This document shows, one piece after another, positions 1 to 10,278 of a stretch of 64,000 nucleotides of DNA; within the stretch, counting starts at the first letter, position 1, and the number at the start of each line of letters is the position of its first letter. Location: NCBI RefSeq assembly GCF_003234185.1, contig NZ_QKSM01000004.1, positions 124,001 through 188,000 on the forward strand, written 5' to 3'. Source of the stretch: Curtobacterium sp. MCSS17_008 (GTDB lineage Bacteria; Actinomycetota; Actinomycetes; Actinomycetales; Microbacteriaceae). The notes below the pieces were generated by a model. That model made no database searches and had not been told where the DNA came from. It saw only the letters and a program-made list of their open reading frames with translations. The translations under genes and the position numbers were made by a program.

Positions 1-534
1 GCGTACGCCCCGGCCCTCGCGACCAGCGGCTCGTACGTCGTGGACGAGACCGACCCGGCCACGTACGACCCGTCGGAGCCGGCGCTCACCTTCGCGCAGG
101 GCGCCACCACCGGTGTGCTCTTCGCGGACCAGGGCTCGCTGCAGGTCACGCGGCAGGCGGACGCCACGAACGCCCGCGTGCTGCTGCTCCACCTCGGCAA
201 CGCGGTGGGCGACCAGGCGGACGTGCTCCAGGCGGCGCAGACCGCGCCGACGCTGGCGCTCCGCGAGGGCAGCGCCGTCACGATCTCGGGCACGCCGAAG
301 GTCGGGAAGACGCTGAAGGCGCAGCACGGCTCGTGGGACGGCAAGAAGGTGTCGTACTCGTACCAGTGGCTCCGTGACGGCGTCGCCGTCGAGGGTGCGA
401 CCGACCAGCGGTACACGCTCGGCACCACCGACGCGGGTCACCGCTTCCAGGTGGAGGTCACCGCGTCGGCGAAGGGCTACCAGGACGGCACGGCGACGTC
501 CGCCGCGACCGCGAAGGTCGCGCCCCGCCGGTAG
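1..534 (+). CDS. C-terminal part of a secreted protein with an Ig-like domain (5' end outside window)
   Basis: The reading frame is open from the first base, so this is the last 177 residues of a longer protein. The first ~90 residues are a beta-rich segment that I do not recognise. From about residue 93 to the end runs one bacterial Ig-like module of the type found in tandem in actinobacterial secreted enzymes: it has the typical VGKTLKA start, the YSYQWLRDG core and a closing GY-D-GTATSAAT-KV strand. The protein ends directly after this module, without a transmembrane helix or sortase motif, so it is probably released or bound non-covalently. The upstream catalytic part, if any, cannot be seen. 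A strong hairpin follows the stop. Confidence 0.75.
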   Translation, partial: AYAPALATSGSYVVDETDPATYDPSEPALTFAQGATTGVLFADQGSLQVTRQADATNARVLLLHLGNAVGDQADVLQAAQTAPTLALREGSAVTISGTPKVGKTLKAQHGSWDGKKVSYSYQWLRDGVAVEGATDQRYTLGTTDAGHRFQVEVTASAKGYQDGTATSAATAKVAPRR

Positions 535-549
535 ACGTCGGACCCGCGA

Positions 550-582
550 TGCGCCCCGTCACCGCTCGGGTGACGGGGCGCA
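550..582 (+). terminator. Hairpin terminator after the Ig-like protein gene
   Basis: Arms of 14-15 bases (TGCGCCCCGTCACC and its complement) around a four-base GCTC loop, starting 16 bases after the stop codon. There is no U-run, as usual in high-GC actinobacteria, so termination is inferred from stem strength and position. Confidence 0.7.
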
Positions 583-634
583 CCGCGTTCCGCCCTGCCG
601 CGCCCCGCGACGCCGAGTGCGGTGAGCGGACATG

Positions 635-649
635 TAGTTAGGCGAACTA
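635..649. promoter_or_regulatory. TAGTT-N5-AACTA palindrome, possible repressor site
   Basis: An inverted repeat TAGTT AGGCG AACTA lies 25 bases upstream of the small ORF at 674. The shape (AT-rich five-base arms, odd spacer) resembles MarR-type operators, but no MarR gene is visible nearby. Function is inference. Confidence 0.35.
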
Positions 650-673
650 GCCAGTTGCTGGGAGCATGGCCCC

Positions 674-844
674 ATGCGAACGCACACCACCCTGATGCAG
701 CTCCGGGCCAACCCGATGGAGTGGCGGCGCCGTGGGCTCACCCCGCCGGACGCGCTCCAGACCATGGTCGAGGAGCGCCTGGCCCAGCCGGGGCACGCCC
801 AGCCCGTGGGGGACCCCTCCTACCAGGACTTCTTCCGCGCCTGA
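674..844 (+). CDS. Small hypothetical protein, 56 aa
   Basis: Not recognised. The ORF starts at an ATG about ten bases after GGGAG and encodes a basic-then-acidic 56-residue protein without membrane segment, cysteines or signal peptide; it contains the stretch ANPMEWRRRGLTPPDALQ. It looks real because it fills the space between a palindromic operator-like site and a perfect palindromic terminator, with a good ribosome site. It converges on the antitoxin-like gene at 923. Confidence 0.55.
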   Translation: MRTHTTLMQLRANPMEWRRRGLTPPDALQTMVEERLAQPGHAQPVGDPSYQDFFRA

Positions 845-862
845 GCGCGGAACGTCACCCAC

Positions 863-908
863 ACGGACGGGAGGCGCGGTGCCAGCTGGCACCGCGCCTC
901 CCGTCCGT
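863..908. repeat. GACGGGAGGC palindrome, copy 1 (bidirectional terminator)
   Basis: A perfect 46-base palindrome with 23-base arms meeting at CCAGCTGG and no loop. It sits between two convergent genes, stops at 844 and 923. It is the first of seven related elements in the window that share the arm GACGGGAGGC(C/G)CGG. Role as a two-way terminator is inferred from position. Confidence 0.85.
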
Positions 909-922
909 CGTCCTGGTGCGGA

Positions 923-1096
923 CTACTGACCGATCTTGTCGTCCGCGGCCTGCTCGGCCTTGTCGACCTGGTCGCCGTGGCCACCGCCGGTCGCCTTGTC
1001 GGCTGCGTCGCCGGCCTTGCCGAGCCCGGCGTCGGTCGCCTTCTCGCCCTTGTCGCTGTCCGCGAAGTCCTTGGCCTTGTCACCGAGGTCACTCAT
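923..1096 (-). CDS. MT0933-type antitoxin family protein, 57 aa
   Basis: A very small, highly charged, Lys/Asp/Ala-rich protein beginning MSDLGDKAKDF and containing GLGKAGDAADKATGG and DKAEQAADDKIG. This is the signature of the MT0933/Rv0909-like antitoxin family (PF14013), helical proteins first named from mycobacterial toxin-antitoxin loci. The start is fixed by GGGAG seven bases upstream; an upstream in-frame Met would lack a ribosome site. No toxin gene is adjacent: neighbours are a 56-aa ORF and purA. So an antitoxin role here is doubtful; many family members in Microbacteriaceae stand alone. Confidence 0.8.
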   Translation of the reverse strand: MSDLGDKAKDFADSDKGEKATDAGLGKAGDAADKATGGGHGDQVDKAEQAADDKIGQ

Positions 1097-1218
1097 GTGG
1101 TGCTCCCTTGCTCGTCGGATCTGACACGTCCGACGCTGCGCCGTCCGCGCCGGACGCGTTCCCAGGTCCGCGGGCTCGTCGTCCACGGGCAGGTGGCGCG
1201 GAGGTGACCAGTCGATAG

Positions 1219-3146
<1,928 letters not shown>

Positions 3147-3203
3147 CGCGACTGCTGCCACCGCTGCGCCGCGGCTGCCTCCGGGCGGCCGGGGCGCAGT
3201 CGC

Positions 3204-4202
3204 TCAGGCCTCGGGCAGCCGGTACGTGCCGATCGTGATCGTGTGCGCACCCTGGCCCGCCAGCCGCCGCACGACGGCGTCCGTGCGGGCGCGGTTCGGC
3301 ACCGCGTGCTTGCCGGCGAGATCCGTGACCAGGCCGCGCAGCTCGTTGTCGTTCGTCACCACGGCGGTCGTCGCCGAGCGCCCCGTCGGGGTGGTGCTCG
3401 TGCTGCGGTCCTCGGCGTTCACGTACGCGGCGGCGTCACCCGAGTAGAACACGCACGAGTCGACCCACTGCGGGCCGTTGCCGTCCTCGTCCGCCAGGAA
3501 CCGCTGCAGCCGGCGTGCCTGCTGCCGCACCTGGCGGGTCGGTGCGGTGCCGCCGGCCTGCACCCGGACCTGCCACCAGTGCTCGACCTCGTCGGCGGAG
3601 TCGAGCACGCGGCGGCTGCGCACCTGGATCGCGAACGACCCGGTCAGGGACGACTCGTCGAGCAGGTTCCGGAACGCGTGGTGCACCGAGCTCGGCTTCC
3701 GGCCGTCGAAGACGATGCCGTTCCACCGCTTGTTCTCGATGACGAGCACGTGCCCGGACTCGAGCACGAGCACGTGGTCGAGCTGTGCGGCGTAGCTGCG
3801 ATCGCGGTCCCGCTCGCCCTGCGCCACCGGCACGAAGACGACGTTCGTGCAGAGTGCTCCGTTGATGCCGGCGGCCTTGCAGACGTCGAGGATGGTGCGC
3901 TGCGACGCCTCCTCCCACCGCATGCCGGTGCGGGCGAGGGCACGGGCGTGTTCGGCCTCGGTGTCCGCCTGCCGCCGAGCAGCGTCCGCGCCCGCGAGCT
4001 GTCGAGCGTGTTCGGCCTCCGCGGCAGCGGTGCGCTCGCGGTGCTCCCGTTCGAGCGTGCCGGTGCGGTGGTCGAGTCGGACCTCGGCGTCGGCGAGGGC
4101 GGAACGGCTGGTGGACTGGGTCCGCCGCAGGAGGATCACCAGGACGACCACGACGACCGCGAGCCCCCCGGCGACCAACCACGGCACGAGGTCGCTGGTC
4201 AT
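3204..4202 (-). CDS. Membrane-anchored NERD (nuclease-related domain) protein
   Basis: The 332-residue protein opens with a single transmembrane helix (about 7-26), followed by an Ala/Glu/Arg-rich coiled coil (about 35-95) and a NERD domain (about 95-200). The restriction-nuclease-like core is visible as LDHVLVLESGHVLVIENKRW, giving D142 and E156-N-K158, the D...E-X-K set of this superfamily. The ATG follows GAGGTGA. Family members are presumed DNA-processing enzymes, but no substrate is known. It converges on the phosphatase gene with only 57 bases between stops. The remaining C-terminal ~130 residues are not recognised. Confidence 0.8.
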   Translation of the reverse strand: MTSDLVPWLVAGGLAVVVVVLVILLRRTQSTSRSALADAEVRLDHRTGTLEREHRERTAAAEAEHARQLAGADAARRQADTEAEHARALARTGMRWEEASQRTILDVCKAAGINGALCTNVVFVPVAQGERDRDRSYAAQLDHVLVLESGHVLVIENKRWNGIVFDGRKPSSVHHAFRNLLDESSLTGSFAIQVRSRRVLDSADEVEHWWQVRVQAGGTAPTRQVRQQARRLQRFLADEDGNGPQWVDSCVFYSGDAAAYVNAEDRSTSTTPTGRSATTAVVTNDNELRGLVTDLAGKHAVPNRARTDAVVRRLAGQGAHTITIGTYRLPEA

Positions 4203-4258
4203 GCGTTCACCTCACCACAGCCCGGAGCGCGCACGGTGCCCGGCTGCGGCGAGTCCGG

Positions 4259-4387
4259 CAGGACGTTCCGCGGACAGCGCTGCCAGGACGTTCCGCGGCC
4301 AGCGCTGCCAGGACGTTCCGCGGCCAGCGCTGCCAGGACGATCCGCGGTCAGCGCGGCCAGGGCGTTCCGTGGTCAGCGCGGCCAGG
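4259..4387. repeat. Tandem repeat, 25-base period, about five copies
   Basis: Five units of 25 bases beginning CAGGACGTTCCGCGGCCAGC (4259, 4284, 4309, 4334, 4359) plus a few bases of a sixth. The first three are nearly identical, the last two diverge (GATCCG, GTGG). The CPBP protease stop codon (4374-4376) lies inside the fifth unit, so the array looks like expansion of the gene's own 3' end. No protein function seen. Confidence 0.9.
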
Positions 4388-5105
4388 TCGCGACGACCGC
4401 GACGGCGTTGAACAGCACGTGCGCGACGATCGCACCGCCGACGCGGTTCGTAATCGCGACCAGCGTGCCGGTGAGCAGTCCGAGCACGAACGTCGTCGAG
4501 AAGACCTGGAAGCCGCCGAGCGTCGTCGTCGCCGACCCGAGGAACAGGTGCGCCAGGGCGAACAGGAACGCAGTCACGAGCACGGCCAGCCACCGGGTGC
4601 GCGGCGTGAGCTCGGCGGCGAGCAGGCGTTGGAACAGCCCGCGGAAGAACAGCTCCTCGAGCACGGGGCTCACGAGCACGATGCCGACCCCGGACACGAG
4701 CAGCAGCCCGATGTCGGGGGTGCCGAGCGTCGGAGCGGGCTGCAGACCGGTCGTCCCGGTGAAGGACAGCGCCAGCACGGCGTCGAACACCCGGGTCAGG
4801 ATGACGATCCCGAGCGCGAACACCAGGTCGCCGAGCTCGATCCGGAAGCGTCCGAACAGGTCGCGGCCCGTCCGGCGCACGACCCAGATGATGCCGAACA
4901 CGAGCGGGACCCACACCGCGACGTTGCCGAGCAGCACCTGCAGCACCTGCAGCACCGGCCCGGGCACGGCACCGCGCAGCGTCAGGCTGCTCACGATCCG
5001 AGCCAGCACGACCGCCACGACGAGGGCGATCAGCAGGGCGACGAGGTCACGTTGCCGGGCGCTCGAGGGGTCGGTGGCGGCGGTGGCTTCCGGCTCGGAG
5101 GTCAT
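4374..5105 (-). CDS. CPBP family intramembrane glutamic protease
   Basis: A 243-residue polytopic membrane protein (about seven to eight helices) with the CPBP/Abi motifs: EELFFRG (paired glutamates and Arg), ALAHLFLG (catalytic His) and HVLFNAV (His-x3-Asn). The family includes Rce1-type CAAX proteases and bacterial proteins for bacteriocin immunity or membrane proteolysis; no precise substrate can be given. The ATG is chosen because a TACGCT -10 box ends six bases before it, which fits leaderless translation. The end of the gene lies in the 25-base repeat array. Confidence 0.9.
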   Translation of the reverse strand: MTSEPEATAATDPSSARQRDLVALLIALVVAVVLARIVSSLTLRGAVPGPVLQVLQVLLGNVAVWVPLVFGIIWVVRRTGRDLFGRFRIELGDLVFALGIVILTRVFDAVLALSFTGTTGLQPAPTLGTPDIGLLLVSGVGIVLVSPVLEELFFRGLFQRLLAAELTPRTRWLAVLVTAFLFALAHLFLGSATTTLGGFQVFSTTFVLGLLTGTLVAITNRVGGAIVAHVLFNAVAVVATWPR

Positions 5106-5111
5106 GGGGCG

Positions 5112-5117
5112 AGCGTA
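5112..5117 (-). promoter_or_regulatory. -10 box of a leaderless promoter for the CPBP gene
   Basis: TACGCT on the minus strand followed by six bases and ATG. The same geometry recurs before many genes in this window; transcription would start at or next to the A of the ATG. Confidence 0.55.
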
Positions 5118-5257
5118 GAGGAACCGGTGCGCGGATCGGGGAAACAGCCGAGCAGGGCTCATCCGTGTGGCACTATTTGAATGCCGTCTGCTGGGACATG
5201 CCTCGCAGGACCTGTGTGGGACCACGGGAACGGCCAGGATCGGGGAAGGCGGGCCGC

Positions 5258-6706
5258 GTGGAACTGCGCGACTACATCACAGTGCTGCGGAAGGGGTGGG
5301 TCCTCATCGTCGTGCTCGCCCTGGTCGGCGTCGCGGCGGCGGCAGGGTTCTCCCTGCTGAAGAAGCCCGTGTACTCCGCCTCGGCACAGGTGTTCGTCTC
5401 GACCGAGACGTCGGGCAGTGCGAGCGACCTGGCACAGGGCAACACCTTCACGCAGCAGCGGGTGCTGACGTACTCGAACCTGGTGACGACGCCGATCGTG
5501 CTCCTGCCGGTGATCTCGTCGCTCGGGCTCGACATGAACGCGGACCAGCTGGCGACGATGGTGTCGGCGACCGCGCCGACGAGCACCACGCTCATCTCGA
5601 TCACCGTCGAGGACACCGACCCGGTGCAGGCGACCGAGATCGCCAACGCCACCTCGCAGAGCCTGACCAACGTCGTGCAGGACATCGAGGCCACCGACGC
5701 GAACGGCACGAGCACGGTCAAGCTCACGCGCGTGAAGCAGGCCGACGTGCCGCTCAGCCCGGTCAGCCCGAACGTCCCCGTCAACATCGCCCTCGGCCTG
5801 CTCGTGGGTCTGGCGCTCGGCGTCGGCATCGCGGTCCTGCGCGAGACGCTCGACAACCGGGTCCGCACCGAGCAGGACGTCGAGAAGATCAGCGAGAAGC
5901 CGGTCGTCGGCGGCATCGCCTTCGACAGCAAGGCATCCGAGCGGCCGCTCATCGTGCAGGCCGACCCGCGCAGCCCGCGCGCCGAGTCGTTCCGCACGCT
6001 CCGCACGAACCTGCAGTTCCTCGACCTCGGCACCGGCTCGCGCACCTTCGTGATGACGTCGTCGATGCAGTCCGAGGGCAAGAGCACCACGGTCGCGAAC
6101 CTCGCGATCGCCCTCGACAGCGCCGGCTTCAAGGTGATCCTCATCGACGCCGACCTCCGCCGCCCCCGCGTCGGCGAGTACATGGAGGTCGACAGCGCTG
6201 CCGGCCTGACCGACGTGCTCATCGGCCGCGCCACGCTCGAGGACGTCGCGCAGCCCTGGGGCCGCGGCAACCTGGTCGTACTGCCCGCCGGCCAGATCCC
6301 GCCGAACCCGTCGGAGCTCCTCGGCTCGAAGGCCATGCAGGACCTGATCACCGCGCTCGAGCAGCAGTTCGACTACGTGCTGTTCGACGCCCCGCCGCTG
6401 CTGCCCGTCACCGACGCCGCGATCCTGTCGAAGAAGGCGTCCGGCGCCATCCTCGCCGTCGCGTCCGGCAAGACCCACAAGGGCCAGCTCGCCGCCGCCG
6501 TCGCGTCGCTCGAGAACGTCGGCGCCCCGATCGCCGGCTTCGTCATCACGATGATGCCGGTCAAGGGCCCGGGCGCGTACGGCTACGGCCGCTACGGGTA
6601 CGGCTACGGCTACGGCCTGGACGAGGCAGAGCCGCCCCAGCAGACCACCAAGGCACCGAAGAAGGCGCGGGGCAAGCTCGGCACGCTGCGCCGAGCCGAC
6701 CGCTGA
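5258..6706 (+). CDS. Polysaccharide chain-length regulator fused to tyrosine autokinase (Wzz/BY-kinase)
   Basis: The 482-residue protein combines a Wzz domain and a BY-kinase domain, controlling polymer length and export at the membrane. Two helices bracket the external Wzz part (about 14-32 and 174-195). The kinase shows Walker A SSMQSEGKST (268-277), Walker A' ILIDADLRRP (294-303) and a Walker B VLFDAPP. The C-terminus has a dense tyrosine cluster (GAYGYGRYGYGYGYG, about 438-452), the usual autophosphorylation tail. The GTG is chosen because GGGGAAGG precedes it and homologues start at ELRDYI; the frame stays open 31 codons further. It opens the plus-strand half of the locus. Confidence 0.93.
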   Translation: MELRDYITVLRKGWVLIVVLALVGVAAAAGFSLLKKPVYSASAQVFVSTETSGSASDLAQGNTFTQQRVLTYSNLVTTPIVLLPVISSLGLDMNADQLATMVSATAPTSTTLISITVEDTDPVQATEIANATSQSLTNVVQDIEATDANGTSTVKLTRVKQADVPLSPVSPNVPVNIALGLLVGLALGVGIAVLRETLDNRVRTEQDVEKISEKPVVGGIAFDSKASERPLIVQADPRSPRAESFRTLRTNLQFLDLGTGSRTFVMTSSMQSEGKSTTVANLAIALDSAGFKVILIDADLRRPRVGEYMEVDSAAGLTDVLIGRATLEDVAQPWGRGNLVVLPAGQIPPNPSELLGSKAMQDLITALEQQFDYVLFDAPPLLPVTDAAILSKKASGAILAVASGKTHKGQLAAAVASLENVGAPIAGFVITMMPVKGPGAYGYGRYGYGYGYGLDEAEPPQQTTKAPKKARGKLGTLRRADR

Positions 6707-6720
6707 GACCGGGGGACGAC

Positions 6721-7668
6721 ATGCGTGCAGGCCGGGGGGCCCGAGGTCTCGGCGACCAGGTGAAGCGGAACACCCTGATCGGCGTCGCCGTCCTCGTGGT
6801 GCTCCTCGTCGTCGTCGACGTCGTGCTCGTCGCGATGGCGCTGGCGCGCACCACTCCGGAAGCCGTCGGCACGCCCCGTCCGGTCCCCACATTCGGCGCG
6901 TCCCCCGAGCGGACGCCGTCGGCGTCCGCCACCCCGACGTCGGGCGCGACCGCGCAGGGCGCGGTGGACGGGGAGAGCCGCCGCCTGCTGTCCGCAGTGG
7001 ACGGACAGGAGGCATGGCGCGCCTCCAGTGCGACCTGTTCCGACGCGCAGGTGGTGCTGGAGCACACCGTCGACGGAGGAGCGACGTGGACGCCCGTCAC
7101 CTTGGGCGACGACGTGCGCGCCGTGTGGGGCATGCGAGCAACCACCGCCGGCGTGTCAGTGGTCGCCGCCGTCGGCGACGACTGCGCGGCGACCGTCCGG
7201 ACCTCCGTCGACGACGGTCTGACCTTTCGCGACGGTGACGTGAGCGCCGGCGGAGCAGGCATCACGCCGGAAGGCATCCTGCTCGGTGCCACCACCGCCG
7301 AGGCGCCGTGCCCCGAGCCCATCGACGCTTTCCAGGGCAGCACCACCGCGGTCGTCGTCTGCGACGGACAGCTTGAGTGGCGCACCGGGACCGCCGCGTG
7401 GGTGGATGTGCCCCTGTCCGGTGTCCGCGGCATCGCGGTCGATGGGACCACGTACACGTTGGCGCGGGTGGGCACCGAGACATGCGAAGGCGTACAGATC
7501 GAGACGATGCCCGCCACGGGCGTTACACCGACCACGACCACGACTCCCATCGGCTGCAACCCCGTCAACCCCGACAGCTCGATCGCACTCGACCGCGCCG
7601 GGCAGGACGTCTGGATGTGGGCGGGCGACGACGTGGCCGTGTCGGTCAACGGTGGTGCTAACTGGTGA
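6721..7668 (+). CDS. Membrane-anchored propeller-like protein of the exopolysaccharide locus
   Basis: Not assigned to a characterised family. The 315-residue protein has a short basic N-terminus, one transmembrane helix (about 18-42), a Pro/Thr/Ser-rich linker (about 48-80) and an extracytoplasmic domain with repeats like VDGGATWTPV and SVDDGLTFRDG, which resemble BNR/Asp-box turns of sialidase- or sortilin-type beta-propellers. Eight cysteines could form disulphides. The ATG lies 14 bases after the kinase stop, so it is in the same operon. A role in polymer binding or assembly is inferred only from position. The last repeat (SVNGGANW) ends exactly at the stop, so the propeller may be truncated. 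Confidence 0.72.
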   Translation: MRAGRGARGLGDQVKRNTLIGVAVLVVLLVVVDVVLVAMALARTTPEAVGTPRPVPTFGASPERTPSASATPTSGATAQGAVDGESRRLLSAVDGQEAWRASSATCSDAQVVLEHTVDGGATWTPVTLGDDVRAVWGMRATTAGVSVVAAVGDDCAATVRTSVDDGLTFRDGDVSAGGAGITPEGILLGATTAEAPCPEPIDAFQGSTTAVVVCDGQLEWRTGTAAWVDVPLSGVRGIAVDGTTYTLARVGTETCEGVQIETMPATGVTPTTTTTPIGCNPVNPDSSIALDRAGQDVWMWAGDDVAVSVNGGANW

Positions 7669-7784
7669 CCTGGTTATGCGACTGCTAGAGCGAGCAAGCT
7701 GCAAGGACGCGGACACCGCACTCGATAAGCTGCCTGCCGCTGCAAAGCAGGCGTCCCACATCCGGTCAGGCGAGGGGCTTCTCA

Positions 7785-9266
7785 ATGTCAGATGAACCTT
7801 CACTCCAAATCAGACAGCCCGTTACCCTTATGCCGGGCGAGGACTGGAGGCGCAGGTACGCTTTCGGCGTTGCATTCACGGATGCACTTGTCCTGGTGTG
7901 GACCGTGTTCGGAGTGCAGATTGCATGGCTTGGGCTTTACCATCAGGCGAGCGTAGATCCAACCAGGGCTGACACTGCGGTCAGTTATACCGTCATTTCG
8001 TTGGCTCTCATCGTTGGCTGGATGCTCAGTCTCGCGGTATTCGGGACGAGAGCGCACAGGATCATCGGCGCGGGTGGCAGCGAATACAAGTATGTGATCG
8101 ATGCTTCGGTGCGACTGTTCGGCGTGGTAGGCATACTCGCACTTCTCCTTAAACTAGATCTTGCGCGAGGTTATGTTCTCATTGCATTCCCGCTCGGAAC
8201 GATCTTGCTCGTTGTCTCCCGATGGCTCTGGCGGCAGTGGCTCGGCGCACATCGAGAAGGAGGCCGTTACTCAGCGAAGGTGCTTCTCGTTGGGTCTGAA
8301 CAGTCGGCGGCGCACATTGCGAATGAACTCGCGAGGCAGCCAAAAGCAGGGTACCGAGTCATTGCCGCTTGCGTGCCCCTCTCGTCGAACAGCACCCTCG
8401 CTGGGACGGCCGTGCCCATCATCGGCGGCGTCGATAAAATTCTCCCTGCTATGGCTCGAACGGGCGCAGACACCGTTATGATCACAAGCGCTGACGAGCT
8501 TTCGCCGGAGCGAGTCCGGCAGCTTAGCTGGGAGCTCGAACCAGGTCGTTATCATTTGGTGGTCGCACCGAGTTTGAGCGGGATCGGTGGTCCGCGTATA
8601 CACACGCGTCCGCTGGTCGGACTGCCACTTGTGCATGTCGAAGCGCCTCGTTACGACGGAAGTAAGCTGTATGCGAAACGAGCCTTCGATGTGCTGCTCG
8701 CAATGCTACTGCTGATATTCGCCTCACCGGTCCTAGCCGTCACCGCCGTAGCAGTGAAGGCGACGAGTAAGGGGCCTGTGTTCTATCGTCAGGAGAGAAT
8801 TGGCAAAAATGGCGCTGCGTTCCACATGCTCAAGTTCCGGTCGATGCGCGTAGGTGCCGATGACGAACTCGCGAGACTTTTAGCGGACCAAGGAACGAGT
8901 GACCGGCCACTCTTCAAGGTTCGGCACGACCCACGAGTCACGAGGGTCGGGGCAGTTATAAGGAAATACTCGATCGATGAGTTGCCGCAACTCCTCAATG
9001 TGCTGAAGGGAGACATGAGTCTTGTTGGTCCTCGACCTCAACGTGCGGGTGAGCGCGCCCTCTACGACAACCGAGCCGAACGGCGGCTGCTGGTGCAACC
9101 TGGCATGACTGGCTTGTGGCAGGTCAGCGGCCGCTCTGCGCTTTCTTGGGACGATGCCATACGTCTGGATCTCTACTATGTCGAAAACTGGTCTTTGACA
9201 GGAGACATTCTTATTCTCTTCCGTACGATCCGGGCGGTGATCGCTCCGGATGGAACTGCCTTCTGA
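7785..9266 (+). CDS. Polyprenyl glycosylphosphotransferase (initiating sugar transferase)
   Basis: Starts repeat-unit synthesis by moving a sugar-1-phosphate to undecaprenyl phosphate. At 493 aa with four or five N-terminal helices, a central CoA-binding-like domain (about 150-270, starting KVLLVGSE) and the C-terminal sugar transferase domain (about 295-493), it is of the WbaP/CpsE type. Key blocks are KRAFDVLLA, KGPVFYRQERIG, LKFRSM and LVGPRPQ. Codon use here becomes visibly less GC-rich than upstream genes. A 116-base gap separates it from the previous gene; the next gene overlaps it by 17 bases. The donor sugar cannot be read from sequence. Confidence 0.95.
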   Translation: MSDEPSLQIRQPVTLMPGEDWRRRYAFGVAFTDALVLVWTVFGVQIAWLGLYHQASVDPTRADTAVSYTVISLALIVGWMLSLAVFGTRAHRIIGAGGSEYKYVIDASVRLFGVVGILALLLKLDLARGYVLIAFPLGTILLVVSRWLWRQWLGAHREGGRYSAKVLLVGSEQSAAHIANELARQPKAGYRVIAACVPLSSNSTLAGTAVPIIGGVDKILPAMARTGADTVMITSADELSPERVRQLSWELEPGRYHLVVAPSLSGIGGPRIHTRPLVGLPLVHVEAPRYDGSKLYAKRAFDVLLAMLLLIFASPVLAVTAVAVKATSKGPVFYRQERIGKNGAAFHMLKFRSMRVGADDELARLLADQGTSDRPLFKVRHDPRVTRVGAVIRKYSIDELPQLLNVLKGDMSLVGPRPQRAGERALYDNRAERRLLVQPGMTGLWQVSGRSALSWDDAIRLDLYYVENWSLTGDILILFRTIRAVIAPDGTAF

Positions 9267-10278
9267 CGGCACTGCAGCTGCTAGCGCTGGGCCGTTCGTG
9301 TCCGTGGTGCTGACTTTCCACAACAACCTTGAGTTCGTCGATACCGCCCTTGAGCAGATGGGCCGCCTCACCTTCGAGAATTATGAACTGTTCATTATCG
9401 ACGACGGGTCGACTGATGGCACGGACGAGGCTCTCGTGGCTTCTGTCGATCCGGACGCGAAGGTGCACTTGGTCCGGCACGGTGAGAATAAGGGGATTGC
9501 GTCTGTTCGCAATGATGCGGTAATGCGAGCCAAAGGCGAGTTTATTTGGTTCGTCGATTGCGATGACGAGTGGGAACCGCGCATTCTCGAGCGGTTGGTT
9601 GCGGCTGCTCGACAGACCGGCGCTGACTTGGTGGTGTGCGGAGCGAATGCGCGAAGGGGCCACAGGGTGCGCCCCCTCGAGCGGCCTCAAGGGCGACCGC
9701 TCGTGGACGGAGTGCAAGCTAAGAGCATGGTTTTGCGAGAAGAACTTCGCGGTTACTTGTGGAACAAATTGATCAGGCGCAGGGTGCTGTTAGCCAATCC
9801 CTTCCCGATCATGAAATCCATGTCGGATTTTGCAGGACTGACTGCCTACATTCAGTCGGTCAACCGAGTGGCATTCGTGCCGGAGGCACTGTACACGCAT
9901 GTTTACCGCGCTTCGTCGATCACGAATCGCAAAGAGCGCGATTACGGGGATTTCGAGAGGTGTTGGCACCTCGGTCGGCAGATGGCCAGGACGTTGAGTC
10001 GCACCGAGCAGACGCGACGCGAAGTTCTCGCGTTCGATTATTGGGCTTATTATCTCAACGTGGTAAACACATCGCGCCGACTTGGAGCAAGCAGCGCTGA
10101 AGCGAAAGCGCGCGAGGAAGAGATTCGTAAGCTCATGAAGTGGCGCGACTTGCCACTGTTGGCGTTGATCCGCCCGAAGGTGGCTCTTCGCGCCAGTGCT
10201 TTCATCATTGCGGGCAGGAGCTACGGTAGACTGCACGGCTTTGTCACATCGCTTCGGAGGTTGCGCCATGGCGGCTGA
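9250..10278 (+). CDS. Family 2 glycosyltransferase
   Basis: A cytoplasmic GT-A fold enzyme of 342 aa that adds a sugar to the lipid-linked repeat unit. The nucleotide-binding start SVVLTFHNNLEFVDTAL, the FIIDDGSTDGTDEAL block and the metal-binding WFVDCDDEWEP segment are all present. It starts inside the end of the previous gene (17-base overlap), which implies coupling. Closest in style to CpsJ/EpsH-type transferases; the acceptor is unknown. Confidence 0.9.
   Translation: MELPSDGTAAASAGPFVSVVLTFHNNLEFVDTALEQMGRLTFENYELFIIDDGSTDGTDEALVASVDPDAKVHLVRHGENKGIASVRNDAVMRAKGEFIWFVDCDDEWEPRILERLVAAARQTGADLVVCGANARRGHRVRPLERPQGRPLVDGVQAKSMVLREELRGYLWNKLIRRRVLLANPFPIMKSMSDFAGLTAYIQSVNRVAFVPEALYTHVYRASSITNRKERDYGDFERCWHLGRQMARTLSRTEQTRREVLAFDYWAYYLNVVNTSRRLGASSAEAKAREEEIRKLMKWRDLPLLALIRPKVALRASAFIIAGRSYGRLHGFVTSLRRLRHGG

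Noticed and set aside
3243..5180. 645-codon plus-strand frame
   Set aside because: Lies opposite the NERD and CPBP genes, both with clear motifs; the composition is typical of antisense frames in high-GC DNA.
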